Position numbers and translations under genes: made by a program
Source: Chloroflexota bacterium
GTDB lineage: Bacteria > Chloroflexota > Dehalococcoidia > Lucifugimonadales > Lucifugimonadaceae
Direction of reading: 5' to 3'
Assembly (NCBI GenBank): GCA_018649665.1
Contig: JABIHL010000082.1
Span: forward strand, 1-44,392
DNA: 44,392 nt
In this document: in pieces, positions 1 through 9,314 of the stretch
How the letters are laid out: each line of letters opens with the position of its first letter
Numbering within the stretch: the first letter of the stretch is position 1
Notes under the pieces: model-generated
The model's database searches: none
What the model was told of the DNA's origin: nothing
Seen by the model: only the letters and a program-made list of their open reading frames with translations

Positions 1-153
1 AAGCGCACCATCGATCAAGGCGGCATGTACCTCAACGGCGAACAAATCACCGACGCAGGCCGCACCGTGGGAGTGAACGACCTAGTAGAAGGACGTCTAC
101 TGGTCATTAGGCGAGGCCGCAAAAACTACTCTCTGGTGAAACTAGTAGAGTAA
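1..153 (+). CDS. tyrS: Tyrosyl-tRNA synthetase, C-terminal end (partial)
   Basis: Frame 1 is open from the left edge to a TAA at 151-153, giving the last 50 residues of a protein. The segment reads QGGMYLNGEQI, then LLVIRRGRKNYSLVKLVE. This is the S4-type RNA-binding tail of bacterial TyrRS (family pattern: QGGVYxNGE, then a basic RRGKKNYxLV strand). The catalytic domain, which charges tRNA-Tyr, lies outside the window. The fragment is short and other S4 proteins share this fold, but the KKNY-like ending favours TyrS. The gene probably ends before the structured leader that starts near 188. Confidence 0.8.
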   Translation, partial: KRTIDQGGMYLNGEQITDAGRTVGVNDLVEGRLLVIRRGRKNYSLVKLVE

Positions 154-187
154 CGATCGAACTCACTCTTTTATTTCGGTATATGAA

Positions 188-270
188 GGTCGGTGATGGG
201 GCTATAAAACCGCCGCACCGACCCTCACTAACTCCTCGCGGGAAATTTACAGCCGTTTTACATGGTGAGG
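188..270 (+). promoter_or_regulatory. Structured leader upstream of the aminotransferase (possible attenuator)
   Basis: An 8-bp perfect stem is formed by 188-195 (GGTCGGTG) and 216-223 (CACCGACC), with a 20-nt loop. CCTCAC at 223-228 can instead pair with GTGAGG at 265-270. The two pairings share base 223 and would compete at their junction, as in an attenuator or riboswitch-like switch. This is seen by eye only. No known riboswitch consensus was recognised, and the first stem could simply be the tyrS 3'-end structure, although it is not followed by a T run. Confidence 0.3.
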
Positions 271-290
271 TTTAGAATTCTTTCGGGGCG

Positions 291-322
291 TCCGCTGATT
301 GTTTGAAAAAACAATCAGCGGA
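291..322 (+). promoter_or_regulatory. Perfect 14-bp hairpin with GAAA tetraloop
   Basis: Bases 291-304 (TCCGCTGATTGTTT) are the exact reverse complement of 309-322, separated by the loop GAAA at 305-308. No T run follows on the plus strand, so it is not a textbook intrinsic terminator. It covers the possible TTG start at 303, which would be buried in the stem, so the downstream GTG at 378 is the better start for the aminotransferase. It may end tyrS transcripts, stabilise mRNA or control the next gene. Confidence 0.6.
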
Positions 323-377
323 AAGACCGCAACTTAGAATAAATCTTAGAAAAAACCCGTATGAAACGAGCACTCCG

Positions 378-1478
378 GTGAGCAGCCAGAACCAGCCAAA
401 TCTTCGAATCCCAGGCCCAGTACCGCTTCCCGACGACGTCCTAGCACTCGCCGGTTCGCAGATGATCAATCACCGAGGCCCCGGGTACGCCGACATGCTA
501 GATCGCATGACGAAGAACTTGAAAACGGTTTTCATGACTAAGAACGATGTGTACTTCATCACATCGTCGGGAACCGGTGCGATGGAAACCGCCGTGGTGA
601 ACACGATTTCACCGGGCGACAAAGTTCTTTCGATCATCATTGGTGCCTTTGGGGAACGATTCGCTGAAATCGCCGAGGCGTACGGTGCCGAGACCACTCG
701 AATCTCGTTCGATCTTGGTCAAGCCGCCGATCTCGACAAGGTTCGAGAGACACTCAAAGGCATGAGCGATGTGAAGGCAGTGATCTTCACCCACAACGAA
801 AGCTCAACTGGCGTCTCCAACCCGCTGGAAGACCTCTGCAAGGTCATTCACGAAGAATCCGACGCCCTCATCCTCGTCGACGCTGTATCGAGCGCTGGTG
901 GCGTTCCAATCGCTGTCGACGCCTGGGGCATCGATGTTGTTGCTACCGCCTCGCAGAAGAGCTGGATTTCACCTCCCGGTATCTCGATGGTTACTTTCTC
1001 AGAGAAGGCTTGGAAGGCTCACGCCACTTCGACCACTCCGAAGTACTACCTCGACATCCAGCAGTACGAGGACTATCTAAAAATCGGCCAGCCGCCGTTT
1101 ACTCCTTGCCTACCAGCGATGTTCACGCTCGAAGTGGCGTTGCAGTCGATGGTCGACGAGGGAATCGAAAACGTATTCGGACGTCACCACGAAATAGCGC
1201 AGCACACTCGCGATGGTGCGAAGGCACTCGGACTGGAGCTACTTCCAGACCCCAAGTTCGCTTCGAACACTGTTACGGCAATCCGCTTGCCGGAAGGTCT
1301 CGACGGTAAGGCGTTCTTGGCTCAGGTCAACCGCGATTACAACGTGATTCTCGGTGGTGGCCAGAAGTCGCTAGTTGGCAAAATCTTCCGAGTTGGTCAC
1401 ATGGGTTGGGTCGAAAAGGCTCACATCGATGAGGCTTTGAAGGCAGCGGAAGAAACCCTCAAGGCGATGACTTCGTAA
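378..1478 (+). CDS. Class V aminotransferase (alanine-glyoxylate / serine-pyruvate family)
   Basis: PLP-dependent transaminase of fold type I, 366 residues from GTG 378. The family hallmark NLRIPGPVPLPDDVL sits at the very N-terminus, followed by NHRGPGY, the phosphate-binding SSGTGAMETA, the PLP-ring aspartate in LVDAVSSAGG (D168) and the Schiff-base lysine in ATASQKSW (K194). Such enzymes move the amino group of alanine or serine to glyoxylate or pyruvate in the cytoplasm; the exact substrate cannot be read from the sequence. The frame is also open back to a TTG at 303, but that codon lies inside a perfect hairpin and the extra 25 residues are not family-like. A strong terminator follows at 1548-1578, so the gene appears to end its own transcript. 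Phosphoserine or isopurine specificities are less likely but not excluded. Confidence 0.88.
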   Translation: MSSQNQPNLRIPGPVPLPDDVLALAGSQMINHRGPGYADMLDRMTKNLKTVFMTKNDVYFITSSGTGAMETAVVNTISPGDKVLSIIIGAFGERFAEIAEAYGAETTRISFDLGQAADLDKVRETLKGMSDVKAVIFTHNESSTGVSNPLEDLCKVIHEESDALILVDAVSSAGGVPIAVDAWGIDVVATASQKSWISPPGISMVTFSEKAWKAHATSTTPKYYLDIQQYEDYLKIGQPPFTPCLPAMFTLEVALQSMVDEGIENVFGRHHEIAQHTRDGAKALGLELLPDPKFASNTVTAIRLPEGLDGKAFLAQVNRDYNVILGGGQKSLVGKIFRVGHMGWVEKAHIDEALKAAEETLKAMTS

Positions 1479-1547
1479 GTTAGTTTGTGTGGATGCCGCA
1501 GTCATAAAACTTTTTGACAGCATTCGCATCTAACTGTGAGAAATCAG

Positions 1548-1578
1548 GAAAAGCGCAGTCGATCCGGCTGCGCTTTTC
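1548..1578 (+). terminator. Intrinsic terminator after the aminotransferase
   Basis: An 11-bp perfect stem is formed by 1548-1558 (GAAAAGCGCAG) and 1568-1578 (CTGCGCTTTTC), with a 9-nt loop. The right arm ends in TTTTC and runs into CTCTATAA. The A- and T-flanked GC-rich stem is typical of a Rho-independent terminator. It separates the aminotransferase from the selenoprotein candidate. Confidence 0.8.
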
Positions 1579-1616
1579 TCTATAAGTAGCTCTTCAGACG
1601 CGTGTCCGCTGGGGCG

Positions 1617-1622
1617 GATAAT
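1617..1622 (+). promoter_or_regulatory. Putative -10 box (GATAAT), possibly leaderless transcript
   Basis: GATAAT at 1617-1622 ends only 4 bases before the ATG at 1627. Initiation at the normal 6-9 nt distance would place the transcript start on or next to the start codon. No Shine-Dalgarno sequence is present, which agrees with leaderless translation. A weak -35 (TTCAGA at 1593-1598) is possible. This is inference from position and consensus only. Confidence 0.4.
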
Positions 1623-1626
1623 ACGG

Positions 1627-2274
1627 ATGAGTTCGAAACTTCCACAAACAAGTCGGTCGGTCATCGCAATCCTATTGGTTGTGGTGTTTTCTCTTGTGCT
1701 CGCTTGCGGCTCGGAATCTGTCGCTGCTACACCGGTGCCGAATACGCCAGCAGCAGCAGCGTCGCCTTCTACTACGATACCCGATCCTACCGAACCGCCT
1801 CTCGTCAACACGCCCGGTCCTGTCTCCAACATTGCGCCCGATTTCAAGCTGCCATCGATTCAAGGCGCTGAGTACACCCTTTCTCAGTTCCGGGGCGAAC
1901 AGCCAGTTGTTGTCGTGTTCTACCGAGCGTACTGGTGAACATTTTGCAGAAGGCAACTCGGGAAGTTGCAACGATCTCAGGCTGAACTTGATTCGAGTGG
2001 TGTACAAATACTCGCAATCAGCACCGACAATCTCGATGGTCCAGCTGCTCTGGCCGCGGCTCAAGGGTATGAATTTCCAATTCTGTTCACCGCGCTCGAT
2101 CCGAGCATCCCTGAGCAGTACGGCGTATTCGATCTGTTTGGCGACGGACTCGCGTCGGCATCAGTATTCTTAATCAACAAAAACGGCGAGATCGTATGGC
2201 AGAGCGTTGGATTGAACTACACACACCAAGTCGAAGCCGAAGAAATCATCGAGCAGGTCGAAAAGCTCGGCTAG
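1627..2274 (+). CDS. Predicted selenocysteine-containing peroxiredoxin-like lipoprotein (UxxC)
   Basis: One continuous reading frame of 215 residues if the TGA at 1936-1938 is read as selenocysteine (Sec104). Residues 1-27 form a lipoprotein signal (hydrophobic run, then VLAC with Cys27), followed by a Pro/Thr/Ser linker. An AhpC/TSA domain starts at about residue 69: APDFKLPSIQG, then VVVVFYRAYW, Sec, TFCRRQL, then ILAISTDN and the closing SVFLINKNGEIVW. Relatives of the PRX-like2 type carry Cys-x-x-Cys exactly here, so Sec replaces the attacking Cys and Cys107 is the resolving partner. The downstream half stays in the same frame and is fully conserved in style. A stem-loop at 1953-1969 fits a bacterial SECIS. 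The protein probably reduces peroxides or thiols at the outer face of the cytoplasmic membrane. The alternative is a nonsense mutation of a TGC/TGT codon. The selA/B/C/D genes are not in this window. Confidence 0.82.
1953..1969 (+). promoter_or_regulatory. Candidate bacterial SECIS stem-loop
   Basis: GCAACT (1953-1958) pairs perfectly with AGTTGC (1964-1969) around the 5-nt loop CGGGA (1959-1963). The loop begins 20 nt after the TGA at 1936-1938. Known bSECIS elements have a short upper stem, a small apical loop with a G in its first two positions, and about 16-37 nt between UGA and loop. All three conditions are met; the G is the second loop base. It would bind SelB and allow Sec insertion at codon 104. 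Confidence 0.65.
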
Positions 2275-2284
2275 ACTCTTCAGC

Positions 2285-2896
2285 GTGAATATCCGAACAC
2301 TCTCAACAATCGCAATCCTGCTCGCGCTGTTCGCTACAGTCGCCTGCTCGAGCCCGGCCACCTCAACACCAACGGTGGAACCAAGCCCGACACCCAGCGC
2401 CACGCCAACAATCGCACCAACCGACAGCGACGCGCTACCGATAGCACCTGTGTTCTCGGTTTCAACAATTGACGGCGAAAATATCCGACTTGAAGACCTA
2501 CTTGGCGTCACACCTGTTTATCTAGTGTTCGTTCCAACCACGACCAATGAACTCGACATCTCACAGATGCGCTTCATCCAATCGCAAATTTCAGAATTCG
2601 ATGAGCTAGGCGCCGAGGTTGTTGTCGTAATTTCCGATCAGCCGACAAGAGTTATCGAGATGCGAGATGAACTTGGACTCGAATTCCCCCTCATCGCCGA
2701 TCCGCTCAATGTTGTTGCAAGCGATTGGCAAGTGTTCGATCTGAACAACTCCGGAGAAAGCAGTCCTGCCAGCTTCGTGTTCGATGCCCACGGCGGTCTG
2801 TTAGCACGGCTCATCGCTACCGATCCAAGCAATCGACCAACCGTCACTGAAGTGCTTTCGGTGATTGAAGAATCGCTCAGTGTAGGCGCAGCTTAG
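2285..2896 (+). CDS. Peroxiredoxin-fold lipoprotein lacking the active-site cysteine
   Basis: 203-residue protein starting at GTG 2285, ten bases after the selenoprotein stop, so probably co-transcribed. Residues 1-21 form a lipoprotein signal ending in TVAC, followed by a Thr/Pro linker. The mature part follows the AhpC/TSA layout: APVFSVSTIDGENIRLEDL, then PVYLVFVPTTTNELDISQM where the FYRxxWC/UxxC site should be, then VVVVISDQP, EFPLIADP and ASFVFDAHGGLLARL. The segment after the VYLVFVP strand has no Cys and no TGA, so the catalytic residue is gone. The only cysteine in the protein is the lipidated one. It is likely a paralogue of the upstream gene that became a structural or binding partner. 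A redox function is not supported. Confidence 0.75.
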   Translation: MNIRTLSTIAILLALFATVACSSPATSTPTVEPSPTPSATPTIAPTDSDALPIAPVFSVSTIDGENIRLEDLLGVTPVYLVFVPTTTNELDISQMRFIQSQISEFDELGAEVVVVISDQPTRVIEMRDELGLEFPLIADPLNVVASDWQVFDLNNSGESSPASFVFDAHGGLLARLIATDPSNRPTVTEVLSVIEESLSVGAA

Positions 2897-4188
2897 AGCC
2901 GCTCGCCAAACTCTTGAATCACGGCACCGGCAGGTGGCTTCGGGTAGAAGTTCGTTGCCTTGGCGGGCAAACGCCAACCGCGTGTAACGATCGATACGAA
3001 CTCATCAAGCGGAACAGGTCGCATGATGAACGCCATTCTGGCTGCACCACTTTCGATCTGACGAGCAATCAGTCCCGCGTCGTGATGCGGACTAATTACG
3101 CTCTCTTCACGTTTCTCAGCGATTGCGGGCCTGAGGATGTGCGAATGCAAGTACGAGTACTCAGATTTCTCAAGCGCATTCTCGGCGGGAGGCGGCGATT
3201 TCATTCGAGCGATATGAAATTTGCCCGGTTCTTTCGAGAACAAACCAAAAGTAACTTCGCTATCTTCACGTTCGCCAAGCGCAACCGAAAACTCTTCGAT
3301 CTGCTCAGATGTCGAAAGACTCTCGCTCGGAGTCCAATCTTCAAGGTCGCATGTTTTTTCTATAGAACCGATGATCGCCGCAAACTCGTCGTCGGTTGCC
3401 GATTCAACAAGACGGTGATAGCCACGGGTAATTAATCCCGGCTCATCGAAAGAAACCATCAGCATTATTCGGAAGTTGATCGACTCGTCGTGCTCAACCT
3501 CTCGTTCAGCACGAACGCTGCCGCGATAACGCAACGCCGCTTCGTACCGATGATGTCCGTCTGCAATAAATAAATCGGCATCTTTCAGAGCGTTCTGAAG
3601 TACACCGATAGTCCCCGGATCAGAAACTCTCCACAGTCTCAACTGCGGCATATCCGGCGGGTTGAAAACTGCCGTGGGTTCACCACCGGCAATCGCACGA
3701 ACCATATTTCCGACACTTGAACGAAGATCGTCTCTGAAAATCGACAATAGTGGGCTGTAGTTCGATTGAGCGGCCGTCATTAACTTCACACGGTCGGCAA
3801 CCCACTCTGCGCGGGTTCCTTCATGTGGAAGCACAACTTTCTGATCGTAATCCTCAAGCCGAACGGCTGCTACGAATCCTCTTCGAAGTAACGTCTCACC
3901 CTGGTACTCGAACTCCTCTTCGGTCACGTAAATCGAAGGCCCCTCTTCGTGCTTCAGCACGCCAGAGTCCATCCAATCTTGAGCCGTTTCGGCCGCCTTT
4001 TCGTACGGATCCTCCGCAAGCCCACGACGCGCAAGTTCGAGTCGCACAATGTTGTACGGCGAGCGAGCGTACAGCTCTTGTTGGAGCTGGGGAGTAATCA
4101 CGTCGAACGGTGGACATACGTTAAGACTCACGTCGCCTGCGACTTCTGGGTTGTAGCGAACTGCCCTGAACGGTTGAATTTCTGCCAT
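2893..4188 (-). CDS. DUF1015 family protein
   Basis: 431 residues, ATG at 4186-4188. The N-terminus (MAEIQPFRAVRYNPE, then CPPFDVI) and the internal YTHHR-like segment FIADGHHRYEAALRYR are hallmarks of DUF1015 (PF06245), a family of about 400-430 residues found widely in bacteria and archaea, often near serine or phosphoglycerate metabolism genes. Its biochemical role is not established, although the conserved GHHR motif suggests a catalytic or metal/phosphate site. Its stop (TAA on the minus strand, 2893-2895) interlocks with the TAG of the lipoprotein gene (2894-2896), a 4-base convergent overlap. It is divergently transcribed from ligA. Confidence 0.85.
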   Translation of the reverse strand: MAEIQPFRAVRYNPEVAGDVSLNVCPPFDVITPQLQQELYARSPYNIVRLELARRGLAEDPYEKAAETAQDWMDSGVLKHEEGPSIYVTEEEFEYQGETLLRRGFVAAVRLEDYDQKVVLPHEGTRAEWVADRVKLMTAAQSNYSPLLSIFRDDLRSSVGNMVRAIAGGEPTAVFNPPDMPQLRLWRVSDPGTIGVLQNALKDADLFIADGHHRYEAALRYRGSVRAEREVEHDESINFRIMLMVSFDEPGLITRGYHRLVESATDDEFAAIIGSIEKTCDLEDWTPSESLSTSEQIEEFSVALGEREDSEVTFGLFSKEPGKFHIARMKSPPPAENALEKSEYSYLHSHILRPAIAEKREESVISPHHDAGLIARQIESGAARMAFIMRPVPLDEFVSIVTRGWRLPAKATNFYPKPPAGAVIQEFGERL

Positions 4189-6545
<2,357 letters not shown>

Positions 6546-6598
6546 CCACACTCGCCGAACCTCCCAGCAATCAACATAGTTTGCTGGAGAATTAAGTC

Positions 6599-6853
6599 GT
6601 GGTTACGCTCACTCACTCATCTAGGCAGGTCAAACCCCTGCCATTTTCGTTCGCTGCCGATCTCATTGGCGAAACCCAACGGATCCATGTCGAACTCGCT
6701 GGGTTCGAATACCCTGGCGAAATTATTGTCGCCGAAGAATGGCGACCCGATTACGGCAAAGAACTCGAACACGACGCTATGTATCGTTTAGTTCTGCTTC
6801 AGTCGAGTTCTGTGCCAGGCAATCGGAAATCATCGATAAACGAATTTGCGTAG
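6599..6853 (+). CDS. Unrecognised protein, 5' part of an apparently frameshifted gene
   Basis: 84 codons from GTG 6599, preceded by GGAG about 10 bases upstream, so translation probably does start here. The protein (VTLTHSSRQVKPL, then AGFEYPGEIIVAEEWRPDYG) shows no domain I know. It ends at TAG 6851-6853, while a long frame shifted by -1 is open from before 6739 to 8679. The wording of both frames around 6790-6830 looks gene-like in turn, so a single 1-base indel near 6800 would fuse them into a protein of about 690 residues. No obvious slippery heptamer for programmed slippage is visible. It could also be a short independent gene. Confidence 0.5.
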   Translation: MVTLTHSSRQVKPLPFSFAADLIGETQRIHVELAGFEYPGEIIVAEEWRPDYGKELEHDAMYRLVLLQSSSVPGNRKSSINEFA

Positions 6854-8679
6854 CGGTTCAGGCTCCACCATCTGAACCCGTTAGCACAAATCGAATTGGC
6901 GAATCACCGTCGACGTATATCGTGGGCTCTTCGAAAACTGATATAGACCCAAAACGAGTCGCCGAAACCGATATCAAATCGATACGAGAGGTTCGCCAGA
7001 ACTATGCCGTAGTAAATGATCCTGAATTGGACAGACTGACGGCAGCGCTTGCTCAGTTGGAAACGGACATCAACAACGTACTTGCCGCCGATTCGCACCA
7101 GGCGTGGAAGATGGGCACGATCGTCTCGGCGAGAGCGGCATCGGAATTCACTGCCACTCCGGCTCAGATATTCCTTCTGGACGATCCTGAAAACTGGATC
7201 ACTACGACCGCCAAAAGTATCCTTCGAACATCGATACTCGCGCCGTCAGATGCGTCCATAACGATTTTCTATTCCGAACTACAAGCCGGGCACATCAACA
7301 CCGCTAAAAACGAGCTTAGACGACTATGCGGTCTTCGGGTTTCCGATGCAGATCCGACGGAGCACATAGCCTCTGTCATCGACGATCATGATGGAGAACT
7401 TCACGGCGCTGAACTAGCCAATATCTTCACCAGCGATTTTATTTTTCCGCCTGCCATCGTGATGGCATGGGTCGCCCTTTTCGTAGCTGATAACGACTCA
7501 GAGATCGAGTTCATTGTCGATTCAGGTGAGATCGTATTCGTATCGAAGGACAACATTTCAGAGCAAGACATTTCGACACTTTCTCCTGTTCAAATTCATT
7601 TATTACGAACTAACAAATCGAACCACTGGGACGCAGTACTGTCGTTTCTACAGTTGATCGTTCCGCACGCCAATTCGACTCGTTACGGTGGTGGTAGAAA
7701 TAGTGATATTGAAGAGTTTCAACTTCAGCTAGATACTGTTTGCGACCGAGTGAAAATGACTTCACCAGCGATGCGATCACTGGAATACGCAGCCGGGGCA
7801 AGCGACCGTCCTCTAACTAGCGATGACGGTCGTTTGATCGAAGTTCTCAGCGCTTTTTCGTGGATAGAGTTCGTTGCGCAGGCTCGCAATGTTTTCGGCT
7901 CTGTTCTGTCTCTACGTTCTGCACTTTCGCAGGCCGCTATGCGCTGGGCCGCTGTGGAATCCGCACCAGAGATCGAAAAAGCAATTCACTACCTCGATCA
8001 GGTAGATTTTGGACGGTTTGATCACACGCTAGCCATTGAACGACAGCTGATACGTTCCCGTATCGATCTAATGTCGATTGTCGAAAATCCTTCAAGGTGG
8101 CTATCGATACAAGATGAATTCGAACGATGGCGACAGGACTATCGCCGCGCTTATCTCGAAGATCACGCACAAAAACGAGATCGACACAGGCAGTTGCGCC
8201 AGCGAATAGTCGCCACGACTAAACAGGTGGAGCAATTGGAGCTACTTGAACGCATCGACGTGGTACATCTAGGTACGATCGATGAACTCGCTGAGCTATG
8301 GGATCAAACAATCCGTTTGTTCAGCGTGTGTGAAAACGAAGGATCCAACATTGGCCTAATCGACATGCCAGTGTGTGCAGATTGCGGAGCTCGACTCGGG
8401 CAGCCGCCCAACCACACCGATGTTGCCGATATGATTTCCGAAGTAGACAAATTGTTCAACGGATATCGTGATCGCCTCGCGTCGGTTGTCGCAAATTTGG
8501 TGATAGTTTCGCCAGAAACTGACAAACTCGTGAGCCTATTCCGGCTCAATTCCGCTGGAGATTTGTCTGACCTAGCAAACGTTCTCGACGATAAGGTCAT
8601 ATCCTTTCTAAACGAATTGTTTGGCAAACCAAGTGGATCAAGCGGGAATATCGACGATTGGACGTCTCCTCACTCTTAG
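6739..8679 (+). CDS. Unrecognised large protein with one CxxC, likely continuation of the upstream frame
   Basis: 646 residues if counted from ATG 6739; the true N-terminus is probably the 6599 frame joined by a frameshift near 6800. The first 35 residues (Arg-rich, RTRTRRY) look like out-of-frame sequence, whereas from about residue 40 the composition is ordinary. The C-terminal third is helical with the patterns WRQDYRRAYLEDHAQ and QVEQLELLERIDVV, then VCADCGARLGQPP with C546 and C549, which may be half of a zinc ribbon. This tail faintly recalls DUF6079-type proteins of defence-associated loci, but there is no P-loop and I would not name it. It lies between ligA and pth and overlaps the pth start by 22 bases. 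No function assigned. Confidence 0.6.
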   Translation: MATRLRQRTRTRRYVSFSSASVEFCARQSEIIDKRICVAVQAPPSEPVSTNRIGESPSTYIVGSSKTDIDPKRVAETDIKSIREVRQNYAVVNDPELDRLTAALAQLETDINNVLAADSHQAWKMGTIVSARAASEFTATPAQIFLLDDPENWITTTAKSILRTSILAPSDASITIFYSELQAGHINTAKNELRRLCGLRVSDADPTEHIASVIDDHDGELHGAELANIFTSDFIFPPAIVMAWVALFVADNDSEIEFIVDSGEIVFVSKDNISEQDISTLSPVQIHLLRTNKSNHWDAVLSFLQLIVPHANSTRYGGGRNSDIEEFQLQLDTVCDRVKMTSPAMRSLEYAAGASDRPLTSDDGRLIEVLSAFSWIEFVAQARNVFGSVLSLRSALSQAAMRWAAVESAPEIEKAIHYLDQVDFGRFDHTLAIERQLIRSRIDLMSIVENPSRWLSIQDEFERWRQDYRRAYLEDHAQKRDRHRQLRQRIVATTKQVEQLELLERIDVVHLGTIDELAELWDQTIRLFSVCENEGSNIGLIDMPVCADCGARLGQPPNHTDVADMISEVDKLFNGYRDRLASVVANLVIVSPETDKLVSLFRLNSAGDLSDLANVLDDKVISFLNELFGKPSGSSGNIDDWTSPHS

Positions 8680-9314
8680 ACAAGCTCTTTCCTAGCGGTA
8701 ACGGCGGTGGCTCAGAAGGCACTCCATGGCTGGTTGTCGGCTTGGGGAATCCTGGGCCTGAATACAAAAACACCCGACACAACGTCGGATGGTGGTCTCT
8801 CGACGAACTCGTCAAACGCACCAACGCCGAACTGAATCGAAAGCGCAAAGAAGTACGATTCGCCGAAGTTGAACTCGGAGGGTCAGCTGTCGTTCTCGCC
8901 TACCCAAGAACGTTCATGAACCGCTCTGGAATGGCTCTCAGCTACCTCACGAATCGGTTCAAAACTACTCCCGACAAAATCCTAGTTGTCACCGACGATA
9001 TAAACCTGAATCCTGGTTCTGTGCGTATACGAAAGCAGGGCGGCCCCGGTGGGCACAACGGTCTGAAATCGATCATCACATCACTCGGCACGAACGAGTT
9101 TCCGCGAGTTCGAATAGGAGTTGGGAATCCGGAATCGTCGGCAGTACAGGTAGATCACGTTTTGGGTACTTTCGACCCGGATACACGAGACTTGGTCAAA
9201 TCGGCAGCCGAACGTGCAGCCGATGCCATAACGATGATCGTCAGCGGCGAATTCGACAACGCAATGAACAAATTCAACGCCAAGCATAATGGCGACAAAC
9301 CACTATCAAAGTGA
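8658..9314 (+). CDS. pth: Peptidyl-tRNA hydrolase
   Basis: Releases peptides from stalled peptidyl-tRNA so the tRNA can be recycled in the cytoplasm. 218 residues from TTG 8658. Signature segments are WLVVGLGNPGPEY (N31), TRHNVGWW with catalytic His41, TFMNRSG (N88), VTDDINLNPG (D113/D114) and GGPGGHNGLKS (N134), all in the right order. About 23 residues precede the usual family start, including a Gly/Ser stretch. No better start codon lies between, so the TTG within the upstream gene is used, giving a 22-base overlap and likely translational coupling. The TGA stop overlaps the following ATG (TGATG). Confidence 0.93.
   Translation: MDVSSLLDKLFPSGNGGGSEGTPWLVVGLGNPGPEYKNTRHNVGWWSLDELVKRTNAELNRKRKEVRFAEVELGGSAVVLAYPRTFMNRSGMALSYLTNRFKTTPDKILVVTDDINLNPGSVRIRKQGGPGGHNGLKSIITSLGTNEFPRVRIGVGNPESSAVQVDHVLGTFDPDTRDLVKSAAERAADAITMIVSGEFDNAMNKFNAKHNGDKPLSK

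Noticed and set aside
303-377. N-terminal extension of the aminotransferase from TTG 303
   Set aside because: The TTG is inside a perfect hairpin and the extra residues are not family-like; GTG 378 fits the conserved start.
1966-2274. A separate 102-residue gene starting at TTG 1966
   Set aside because: It lies in the same frame as the 1627 gene and begins mid-domain right after the TGA; it is the second half of the selenoprotein candidate.
1627-2274. TGA decoded as Trp (alternative code) instead of Sec
   Set aside because: Trp codons in the other genes are TGG, no other real gene has internal TGA, and TGA ends pth; the Cys position in relatives favours Sec.
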